Of a DNA stretch of 30,729 nucleotides, positions 1 to 8,952 are shown in pieces (position 1 is the first letter of the stretch; each line of letters begins with the position of its first letter). Under the pieces are notes generated by a model. It had not been told where the DNA came from and ran no database searches. It saw only the letters and a list, made by a program, of their open reading frames with translations. This stretch comes from Elysia marginata. Taxonomy: Eukaryota > Mollusca > Gastropoda > Plakobranchidae. The DNA is taken from contig BMAT01006934.1 of assembly GCA_019649035.1 (NCBI GenBank), positions 32,755 through 63,483 on the forward strand, read 5' to 3'. Both the position numbers and the translations under genes were made by a program.

Positions 1-358
1 TGTGACGTAACTAGTGATGTCATGTTGAGGCAAGTTGTGTGCGGACATCAGTGAAAAGCTCAGCAAACGTCACTAACTTGGAACTTTTATCTTGCGACAG
101 ACACCTGGTGTCTGTACAGTCGACGCGCAATTCCAACAATGTTAATGCGAAATTGATCTAAATGTAGGGCTCTGTGAGAGAAATAAAAAAAGGGGGGTTA
201 AGTAACTCGATGTCATGTGGAATATTTCCAAGTGATTATTAAATTCTAGATTAATTAAGCTAAGTGAGAACATTCTAGTTTCATGTGTCCTATCAATTAC
301 GCCACTTGCTCTAACAAACTGAACTGTTCAACTCAGTCTGGTCTTATTAGAAACTAGC
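1..358. other. Upstream flank of the lectin-like gene
   Basis: AT-rich sequence ahead of the predicted first coding exon. No convincing TATA box, repeat or open frame is visible. If the gene model at 359-3260 is right, this stretch should hold its 5' UTR and core promoter, but nothing in it fixes a transcription start. Confidence 0.3.
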
Positions 359-404
359 ATGTTTGTGCCAGCAGTCCTGATTCTTGTCTTCTCCGCGGCA
401 AACG
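359..404 (+). CDS. Exon 1: signal peptide
   Basis: The ATG at 359 opens 15 codons with a hydrophobic core (AVLILVF) and a small-residue end, typical of a secretory signal. The donor is AACG|GTACGTG, close to consensus, and leaves one base (phase 1). Open frame continues past 404, but there it only reads the 16-bp minisatellite. The exon was chosen to end at 404 because the phase fits exon 2 and the signal peptide ends there. Confidence 0.65.
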
Positions 405-2457
405 GTACGTGTCTCCGTGTGAACGTGTCTCCATGTGTACGTTTCTCTATGTGTACGTGTCTCTATATGTACGTTTCTCTATGTGTACCTTTCTCTATGT
501 ATAAGTTTCTCTATTTGTGCGTGTCTCCATGTGTACGTTTCTCTATGTGTACGTTTCTCTGTGTGTACGTTTCTCTATATGTACGTTTCTCTATATGTAC
601 GTTTCTCTATGTGTACGTGTCTCCATATGTACGTGTAGGCCTATCTATGTGTACGTGTCTCCATATGTACGTGCACCTATGTATACATGTCTCCATAATA
701 ATGTACATGTCTCTATGTGTATGTGTCTCCATATGTATATCTCCATGCGTACGTGTCTCCATGTCTACGTGTGTTTTAGAAGAATTTAAGTCAATTCTTG
801 AAGAAAAAAAAATATTAATTTGAATACATGTAAAGTTAGCAACTTTGAACGAGTGTGGATTTCATTTCAGCTGTCTCACAGCACTTAGAAATCTTACACA
901 TTTGTTCTGCAGGCAATGTAAGCAGTGTCCATAAATAGTTTTATGTTTACATCCTGTTATATATCAAAGTAAAATAAGTGTTCAATTGTATTTAATTTAA
1001 ATGCGTAAACATACCATTTATATATTTTCACAGCAGGTATGATAAGCAATGATTATTTATAATTATGTATAATTGTAGATCTTGTTAAACATGTAATCTA
1101 AAATTAGCAATTATAGTAATTTATAATTTTGTTCCGATTACTAAATTGTTGTTCGGAAGTTATAATATACTGGATTTCGACTGTCGTACTCGTAGGTAAA
1201 TTGTAGGATCCAATTTTAGTTTATTTGCAATGCGGACATTTCATCTACCGTATGAATTCCGGAAAACTTAAATGTAATCTTCATAGGTATGCTTACTTTA
1301 CAGTAGAATCAAGTGAAGGTTATAGATCATTATATTGTGTTCACTGCGTATTTTATGTCCATTCAAAATTTTTCAAAAGCCCTCAAGCCCAAGACTTTGC
1401 TGTACTATTTTCCTTTCTAATATACCGCAGTCCTAAAATTGCGACTACATGGCTCATAGTGGTCATCTAGTTGTTCTTCTAACTCAGCTGTTTCTGTTCT
1501 TCGCTGTCTTTCTCCTCTCCAACTTTTTGTTGTACAGACAAAAGGGCTCACAAGCTAGCCATGTCCATGCCAGGTACTAGAGCGAACCTGCACCTTCTGT
1601 ACGCTCATCCAATGCGAAAGTACTAACTTTCAACCCTCTTACGTGGTTGTGGCTTGAGGTCGAACTGGATCATATATTTAGAGTTTAAAATTCGCCGTCG
1701 GAGAAAGATGAATCTGAGTATATTTTTTTTTAATCTAAGCCCGATTGTGTCTCAATTTGACATAACTCTATAGATACGTATGAATTGAGGTGTTGTACTT
1801 CAAAACTATCGAGCTGTAGATATTTTCTGAAACTTGTGCTTTGCTAAGAATGTGTTTCCAAACATCGTTTCTGGTGTGTCATTATGCACAGGTTTTATAC
1901 ACCTCTTTCAATCAATTAACAAAATATGTATTAATTTTTGTACCGTTTATCTCCAAGCATTGGACGATGCATGCTTGAAGGCAAAGATGGCGTGTTTCGA
2001 CGCCTGGGCAGGTGTTGAGGACTGCAACGCGACCAGGTCTTACAACGACTGTGTGGCCAGGGTGAAGGGACGAGGCGTCTGTCCGCAGGATACAGTCACT
2101 GTAGAAGACATACATGACGCTTCCCAAGACTGCGGCTTGATACCACAAGGTATATCTTAAACAGCAGCAAAGCTGGACTAAAAAATAATAAGTATGTATT
2201 TTCGATGATGTAGGGAAATCTTAGTAAAATAGCAGTTGACTTTGAGAATTCGTGTATAAATTTTTAAAAAATAATCATAATTGCATTTAAATAACCACAC
2301 ACACCAGTTTCATTTTGTGCAACAAATATACATCTTTATTTAGAAAGGATGTGGTATACCCGTTAACATCAAAATGCAGAGAGAGCGAGAAAGAAAGAGA
2401 GAGAGACAGACAGACAGACAGACAAACAGAGACAGAGAGAGAGAGGGGGGGGTAACT

Positions 2458-2501
<44 letters not shown>

Positions 2502-3260
2502 GGGTATTAAAGAAACATCTCTTAGACGGTAAAAAACTCACGTTTGATGAAACGCGAAAGTGAAGAAATAAACTCGTATAATTCAGATTACCCAGCCCTC
2601 TAGATCTTATATTGTTTTATCAAGATTGTCGTTTTATACCTGCACGCCAATAACCTTTCAATGATAAGAGTTTGATATAACTTCTCATTGAAAAATAACA
2701 AAAAAATATTAGGCTTAAACAATTTACTTTTGACATTCATCGCCATAAGACTAACGACAGTTCTATAACAACGCTCTACAGAAAATCTACAGCTCGTTTT
2801 TCCGCATTTGGACAAAACCCACACTGGTGCATCTCGCTTCAGAGACGTTGAGCGCTCAGCATTGTATGAGTTTGTCACTAATCGGGTCCTCAACTACAGA
2901 TGGGCATCTGAGTTCTGCGCTAAAGCAGGAGGGTCACTCTTTATTCCTAGACACCACTCCGATATTGTCTCTCTTGACGTGTTTTTGAGACGTCAAGCAA
3001 AGAAGCCCGGGTATTTCTGGATCGGCGCCAATGATTTAACTACAGAAGGCGAGTTTCGATTCGAGGACGGCTCAACCTTATTCTGGGATTTCTTCGCCCC
3101 CAAACAAGGCATCCACGACGTGAGCTGGTTTGGTTTTCTCAGACGTTGGCGCCGCGACTGTGTCGCCATGGACCTGGAAAACTTGCAGGGATACGTTCTG
3201 GATTGTAATCAGAGTCTGACCTTTGTGTGTCAGTACAGGCCCAAACTGGTACCCAAGTAG
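359..3260 (+). CDS. Secreted C-type lectin-like protein, three exons (359-404, 1958-2149, 2782-3260)
   Basis: Joining the three exons gives one open frame of 238 residues. Both introns are phase 1 and have GT-AG ends. Residues 1-15 look like a signal peptide with an Ala-Asn-Ala cleavage motif. Residues 17-79 form a small module with cysteines at 21, 28, 38, 47, 57 and 74 and an N-glycosylation sequon (NAT, 39-41). Residues about 105-232 are a short-form C-type lectin-like domain with Cys125, 206, 221 and 229, expected to pair 125-229 and 206-221, and a WIGA core at 159-162. The EPN/QPD calcium and sugar motif is replaced near 185-187 by APK, and WND by VLD (218-220). Canonical calcium-dependent sugar binding is therefore doubtful. 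The family is usually extracellular, with roles in innate immunity, adhesion or secretions; the ligand here is unknown. Exon joins are inferred, and an extra exon could exist. Confidence 0.72.
405..770 (+). repeat. 16-bp minisatellite at the start of intron 1
   Basis: About 22-23 tandem copies of a unit close to GTGTACGTTTCTCTAT, with variants such as ATGTACGTGTCTCCAT. The array begins at the 5' splice site itself. Two or three copies carry small insertions, near 635 and 690. About fourteen units contain GTACGT, which is identical to the first six intron bases. Confidence 0.92.
771..1957 (+). other. Rest of intron 1
   Basis: AT-rich and without recognisable repeats. The 3' end reads GTACCGTTTATCTCCAAG, an acceptable pyrimidine-rich acceptor. 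An open frame at 1225-1470 has two CxxC-like cysteines but no convincing homology and no splice-site support. Confidence 0.4.
1958..2149 (+). CDS. Exon 2: six-cysteine module
   Basis: The 192-nt exon is flanked by AG (1956-1957) and GT (2150-2151) and carries two bases plus 63 codons plus one base. The encoded stretch is rich in Cys, Asp and Ala, with spacing C-x6-C-x9-C-x8-C-x9-C-x16-C, and looks largely helical and disulphide-bonded. Codon usage is more GC-rich than the flanks, which supports coding. I do not recognise the domain by name. Confidence 0.65.
2376..2503 (+). repeat. GA-rich microsatellite in intron 2
   Basis: Imperfect (GA)n with embedded (GACA)n, (GAAA)n and a run of eight Gs. 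It lies within intron 2 of the lectin-like gene. The Ser/Leu-rich open frames it produces on the opposite strand are artefacts of the repeat. Confidence 0.95.
2782..3260 (+). CDS. Exon 3: C-type lectin-like domain and stop
   Basis: The acceptor CGCTCTACAG at 2772-2781 puts the exon in the phase required by exon 2 and gives GAA at the junction. A second AG at 2791-2792 would break the frame. The exon encodes the complete lectin fold: the first helix pair, WIGA at 159-162, RDC at 204-206, LDC at 219-221 and FVCQ at 227-230. It ends with a Lys-rich tail and TAG at 3258-3260. A second N-glycosylation sequon (NQS) is at 222-224. Confidence 0.82.
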
Positions 3261-3761
3261 CAGGATCATATATGCCAAGTGATCCAAGTCACCCAAATGT
3301 ATACAGACTTTTTATAACATACACACGTCGGTCTCAATGAGTTAGAACTTAGGGCAATTGAAAATTACAAGAAACTATTGTATACTGTCGGCTGGACCAA
3401 CATACACGGGTGTTAAACTTTTGTTTTAATTATTGATTGACTTTGATTTTATTTAGTGCCGCACTCTCTACATTTGTACAGTGAAATGCTATTTTTTAAA
3501 TTTTAAATGCAGTGCTTTGTAGATCAAAGAGAGATCTGTATCTTTGTTTATTCCCGGAAAGAGATAAGGACAAAGATTGACTTCCCGCCCTACTCGATAA
3601 AGCCATACATGGAATGCTCTAATAGTCTAAGGTTCATGCTTATGTTTTCCATTTTAATAATTAAAAAAATGCCTTTAACTTTTGCAATGAAGAAAACAAG
3701 TTTGCTAGGGTGTTTTGTACAATCAAATATGTATAAGAAATGCGAAGTCTGAATCCAATAC

Positions 3762-3767
3762 AATAAA
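3762..3767 (+). terminator. Polyadenylation signal for the lectin-like gene
   Basis: AATAAA lies 502 bases after the stop codon, followed by a T-rich stretch (TTTTGTCTT). This would give a 3' UTR of about 0.5 kb. I saw no earlier AATAAA downstream of the stop. Confidence 0.5.
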
Positions 3768-3929
3768 TTTTGTCTTAACGGATTCGGCTTTACAGCATCG
3801 TTTATTCGCTTGGGTTTGTCACAAAGTTTAGATTTTTCTCTTGATTTCCATGCAATTCGATGGTTCATTGGACAATTAATATAAAACCCTATATACAAAT
3901 TTTACCGATGCTCAAAGTTAACTGACTGC

Positions 3930-4420
3930 TTTCCTGTGTGGACTATCAAAGAAACGCAGCGAGTGAGTGACTGGCTAACTGCTCATCCTCTCACCTGCTG
4001 AGACGGATCACCGTTGATCTGCTCTCCCCAGTCCTTCCTACCACAAGCGAGTTAGCAGGTTCAGCCTTTGAAGCGGCGCAGTGATGGGATATTGTGGGGG
4101 CATTGTGGGTAGCCGGTGCGGCGAGAAGTGTTTAGATTCCGGTTCGGGTTTGTTTTGCTGGAGTAACAGATCCGCCGTGTACACCAACTGTAACAGGCCA
4201 CAGGGCTCTGGCTCTCTAGACTTTCCCTCATTCTCCCAGCATCGCGCGGCCAGCGCCAGGTTCTCTCAGATCAGTTTCTGTCTGCCTGGAGTTTTTTTTA
4301 TCGCTCAGCCTGCTATTGTTTGTTCTAGGCATTCCCAAGATCTGTCTGTTTGTGGATGGAGAATGCATGGTGTTGAGGCCACCAGAGTTTAGTATCAGAG
4401 CTCTTCTAGGAGCTTCTAAC
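3930..4420. other. GC-richer block of unknown role
   Basis: This block has more GC and CpG than its surroundings, with several GCG-type words at 4070-4130 and 4240-4260. An open frame at 4081-4392 is Cys-rich but has no recognisable domain, signal or splice sites. It could be a promoter, a first exon of an unseen gene or a conserved element. Confidence 0.3.
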
Positions 4421-5048
4421 TTGCTTTATTTTTGTGGTCATTCGCCTTTTTGGTATCGCAGGTAATATGACAAAGAGCGACATGGTTAATTGATACAAAG
4501 GGTTTTTATGGCAGCCTTTTAGCTTCCAAACTAAGATTCCTTACTTTACTTAATTTTCAATCCAAGTGGGGGGAAAAGTGATATAATCTACCTAACACCA
4601 ATTTCCTTCTGAAAAAAAAAAAACACAAGGAAATAGGTGCCGGTATCGTATGGTTGGAATCGACAAGCATTTTCCTCATCCTTCTCGGAGCATCGATTTC
4701 TGAGTTAAATTTAAAGTATTATGTAAGACATTTGAAAACAAACTACCGGTTCCTCTTTACCAAAACAGGCTAGAAGCAAACGTACCGTATGGGCACGGCT
4801 TTACGGCATAACGTGTTCTTGAACAGTTTTGTTTGATCGAGATTTATCAGAAGTATCTCATACACATTTTTTCTCTCTGAGGAAAGGTGTGCTGCACTCA
4901 TCTCACTCTGAAGAAAGTCATACGAGACCCAATCAGAACCAGTAGCTTCAGTTCAAGCTTATTGGCAACCCTATTGTCTACTAATCTGGCTCGTTCCATG
5001 GGAACAGAATAAAAAGTATCTTTTCAATGTTTAGTCTTGAACGCCACT
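4421..5048. other. Intergenic, nothing recognised
   Basis: AT-rich single-copy-looking sequence. I see no open frame, repeat or RNA gene. Confidence 0.4.
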
Positions 5049-5367
5049 GCTCCCCTTGAACCGGCTCTGTGGCCTAGCGGTAAGACACTCGCTCAGAGAT
5101 CGGGAGGTGTGGGTTCGATCCCCGGCCGAGTCAAACCAAGGACTTTAAAATTGGTATTAGCAGCTGATCCGCCTAGTGTTTGGCATTAGTGCTTAGTCTG
5201 GTCGGCCAGGTGTCAGGATAATGTGACTGGGTGTGGTGTATGCAAGCGCTCCTTACACCACAGTGTGACAGATCACTTTCAATTGTCCCAAGCGCCATCT
5301 CTGATATAACCTTGCAGTTGAAAAGATACGTTAAAATTCAAACAACCAACCAACCAGCTCCACTTGA
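5049..5367 (+). mobile_element. Full-length tRNA-derived SINE with target-site duplication
   Basis: The element body is 5060-5356. Its head is tRNA-like: an A box near TGGCCTAGCGGT (5070-5081), a B box GGTTCGATCCC, and acceptor ends GGCTC and GAGTC that can pair. The middle contains an 8-bp perfect inverted repeat, GTGGTGTA (5233-5240) and TACACCAC (5254-5261). The 3' tail is CAAACAACCAACCAACC. It is flanked by an 11-bp target-site duplication with one mismatch: GCTCCCCTTGA (5049-5059) and GCTCCACTTGA (5357-5367). Such elements are transcribed by RNA polymerase III and copied by a partner LINE. The near-perfect duplication suggests a fairly recent insertion. Confidence 0.9.
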
Positions 5368-6390
5368 TTACTGCCTATGCTGTTGTGTTATATGTCAATA
5401 CAGAATGGACCTAAAAATGGCTTCGCCTTCATAAACGAAGGAAAAATTGAACCGCCTTAAGACTGGCACGGAAGAAAGCATAATACACAGAGCCTAAAAT
5501 GGAAGAAAAATGCAGTCGAAAACCTAGGCTAGACGTAGGCCTAATCCAGACTCTAGATTAAGAAATCCTCTAGATCAACTTCTAAAATTAAATTATCTAA
5601 ATTGAGTTGTAGATCTATATTTTTTATACAAAGTCATGTAGATTTTAAGTCTAAATCTAATCTACATTCTACAGAATTCAGCGATCAATTCAAAGTTAGG
5701 AAGCAAGCGCAACTATCATTTTATTTATTGTGTTCTTTCGTCTACAAAACAAAGATGTCCAGCTGACAACAAATTTTAAAGAGGACTTGCACAAGCTGCA
5801 AAAAATAGCATCGCAAAGACAGGAGTGGATCGCTTTCACCGCGGAAATAAAGAGGACAGCCGAAGCTGCGAGGCCGGATGACCAAGCTAGCGGAAGGCAC
5901 TAAGTCAAGTTCTTTCGTCTACTTTTTCTTCGAAGTGTGCAAAATGCGTCATAACAATCGAACCAAATTAATAAATAAAGAAAGAGAGCAAAACAATGAT
6001 TTATTTCTGCATCCAATATGCCCACCGTAGCAGGGCAAAATTCATACACTGTGTCCACTTAAAAAATCTCATGGCAAAGCGTGAGTTTTGATTGTTTTTA
6101 TCGTTGCTCATTTCCTTTGTCCTGCAAGTGCCGGCGCTCCAGGGTCATTTGACATTTTACACCACATATAGCTCCTTGCACGCATATAATTATGACAATA
6201 TAGAATATAAGCATAGTTTGAAAACAAACGGATCCTTTGTGACTCTTTGGGTATATGACAGGAAATATTATAACACATCTTTTCGAATATGCTTCCTGTA
6301 CTATAGATTTAAACGCTAAAATAAAGATCATCCAATTTCCGTCGGAATGGAATATCTTCCATGGATCGTCGACTACCATAACAGTAAAAC
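5368..6390. other. AT-rich intergenic sequence with TCTAGA-type words
   Basis: Between about 5525 and 5690 words such as CTCTAGAT, GTAGATCTA, CTAAATCT and ATCTACA recur in a scattered way. This looks like a decayed TCTAGA-type simple repeat. No gene is recognised in the rest; open frames at 6092-6319 (+) and 6098-6379 (-) overlap each other and have no homology signal. Confidence 0.4.
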
Positions 6391-6760
6391 ATCCACTCAG
6401 AGAAAGCTAATTGAATTGTGGATTATCCTCCACCCACATATAGACGATGGATATGAAGTGCAAAATCCACTTAAAGATAGGCGATGACCATGTGTGCTTA
6501 ATTGGATGACGTTTCCAATCATTATACAAGGACTATATTCAATTTCGACTTACAGTTTTGTTGTCGCCAGCAAATAGGAAGGAATCTTAGAATCTCATCC
6601 ATTCAGAGATAGGTGATACCATGTGGTCTGTTATCCACCAACAGATAGGAGAAACTATGTGGTCGAAAATCCACCCAGAGATAAGCAGTGACGACGAAAC
6701 GTAATATCCACCGAGAATAAGGCGATGATCATCGTGAACAACATTCACCTCTGAGTTAGC
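6391..6760 (+). repeat. Degenerate 36-37-bp minisatellite
   Basis: A unit beginning ATCCACC(C)AGAGATAGG, followed by a TGATGACCATGTGG-like half, recurs. Unit starts are at 6391, 6424, 6465, 6597, 6633, 6669, 6706 and 6743. The last five are spaced 36, 36, 37 and 37 bases. The gap from 6465 to 6597 probably holds badly eroded units. Confidence 0.75.
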
Positions 6761-8879
6761 AACCAAGAACCTTCTATATTCTTTCCTACTGGTCTCACGC
6801 TAACCAAGTGGTGGTAGCAAAATAAATGTGGTCACTATATAGCAATGGTAATGGTCGAACCAGTCCGCTTACACATCCCTGTGATGCTATGTCATTTGTC
6901 TAGGTTTAATATACATAGGTAACAATGTTCTTTTTTGTTTGGTAATAAATTAAGTTTTGAGAATCTCCAGCAATTGAAACCGCCATCTTAGATGGTCACT
7001 TGTTTTATCGGGATGCAAGCAAGCTGATTCAACAGTATGTACCGAAAGACTCTTTAAATAGTTCTTATGTTTTCTTAGCACCTTTTCTAAATTTCTTTTT
7101 TTACCCGTCTTGATAAATAATAAAGGTTAGTGCCAACATTGCATCCTTCTTTTCCAGGTCAGAATATGGACAATGTGTATTCTCTAAATTGTAAATGAAA
7201 TAAAATGAAATGAGAGAATGTGAACAAATGAAAATGGTAAAAAAAACTTTGTAAGTATTTTTTCAAATCAATCCAGCCGCTCGATTTCGTCGTTAGGATG
7301 CACACATTCCAGGTCTCTAGTGCACCGACCATTGTCGCCACCGACAGGAAGCGGCAAGTCTCAGCTCGTTGGTGACTAAGTGATCCTCGACTGTTCTTCA
7401 ACAAGAGATGAAGATAGCACTTTAGAGCTGCACTAAAAGAACGATAATATTTTGTAAATGAAAATGGATAAAATAGTGTAAACCAGCTCTCATAATTAAG
7501 CAAAATATAATTTGAAAGTTAAAATCACGATATGCCTGTCCAGATGAGAATATTTTGAAGACTGAACAAGACAAACAGAAGAGATTTGGAGGCGGTTTCT
7601 CACAGGATGTAAAAAGTCCACGGCATAGACAAAACATCAAAGAAAAATCATCCAAGAGCCAGCAGACAGTGAGACAGACTTTGAGTCTATGGTTTTCGCA
7701 TAATGAACACAATGTTTTTGTTTGCACCAGTCGACCTTGTTGACAATCGGCGAGAGGCGCTGTTTTTTCGCCCACATGAGAACTCAGTGAACCGCCATGG
7801 TCTTCCCATCATGCCACGGACGTGTACGACGTCACACGCTCTCGCCGCCATCATAATATTCATTTCTAACCTCCTTCTTTGAAGAGCGTACCCAGTTTCT
7901 TTCTCATTTCTCTCAGGTTACCCCAGGTTGTTCCTGAACAATCAATTAACTCTTGGGAAAGCTTCGTGTTTTCCTCCCGACGCTCTGACATTGTGTTTGA
8001 GGCTTAAGGGAAAAAAGGGGGAGACAAACGCACAGATACGTATAAGCTTAAAAAATAACTTGAAGACCGCTAAAGGCGCAGTAATTATTGGCTTAAAACA
8101 AACTTAATAATGTTTAAGTGTTTGTTATAGCTTAACAAAACTTGACGGCGACGGACGGAGAGTGAGAGGGAAGAGGGTGTAGATGTCCAATTTGCTGTTT
8201 CTTTTAGTCTGAGATGTTTGTGTTTCTTTCCGTAAGATAATCTCTTTCCTTTGATACATTTCCTATGTAAATAAAATAGGTAATGAAGAACTTAAAAGAT
8301 AAGCAATATATAGAGAGAAAGACGTCCCATTTTCACTTAGTCGTCGTCTTCAATCCCTGGTTCTGTAAGTGCAAACAATAAAGATATTGCAGTTTTTAAA
8401 ATATGTGTTTTTTGTCGTGATGTATACAAAATAATCTGCTACAGTCAAAGATAGCCTTCTTCATGTTTGCCGTTTCAACTCACGTATGAGTTTAGGTGTG
8501 GACGTGAGATCATTATGTTGAAAAGGCTTTTTAAAGGGGAATCCCGTTTATTATTTTTGCCTATATATCATATTACTTTTTTTTTCTAATTTGGTTTAAT
8601 TTAAAGTCATTGTTTCTTCTTTGCATTAATCTGAGCTGATCTTTTGCCATTACGCAACGTATCAGTTATGTAGTTATTTTTTTCTCGTCGTCAATGTCTT
8701 ATTGTCTTGTCTTGTTATAATGACGGTTGTTATTTTTTCAGAACTCTATACTTGATCTAGTATTGTTATGTTGAATTTTTAATTTCCCTCTTTTATTTGA
8801 AATCATCTGATGTGTCTTGGTTACAGGTATGAAAGAGAAATTATTTTGCCCTTTATGATTCTTTTGTTGTTTCTTTTTG
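6761..8879. other. Intergenic, no gene recognised
   Basis: Several 60-117-codon open frames exist on both strands (for example 7159-7503 and 7422-7775 on -) but overlap one another and show no domain. A mildly CpG-enriched stretch occurs at 7790-7850. AATAAA-like words near 8380 have no associated gene. Confidence 0.4.
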
Positions 8880-8952
8880 TGTGGATTTGGAATCGAACCC
8901 TCGACCTCAAGAATAGTGTTCAATCGAGCTACCGATTGAGCCTGCGCTCACC
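8880..8952 (-). mobile_element. tRNA-like SINE head fragment
   Basis: On the minus strand the sequence has an A-box-like GGCTCAATCGGTAGC and a perfect B box GGTTCGATTCC (+ strand 8889-8899) at tRNA spacing. Stems are incomplete and no SINE body or tail follows clearly. This is more likely a decayed SINE head or tRNA pseudogene than a working tRNA. Confidence 0.55.

Noticed and set aside
359-823. 154-codon open frame continuing from the signal peptide
   Set aside because: After codon 15 it only reads the 16-bp minisatellite, giving Cys/Tyr/Val-rich repeats. The strong donor at 404 and matching phase of exon 2 explain the start better.
1225-1470. Open frame with CxxC-like pair, faintly like a transposase zinc finger
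   Set aside because: Similarity is too weak and the frame is short, in AT-rich intron sequence, with no terminal repeats.
4081-4392. 103-codon Cys-containing open frame
   Set aside because: No domain, signal peptide or splice sites; it probably stays open because of local GC content.
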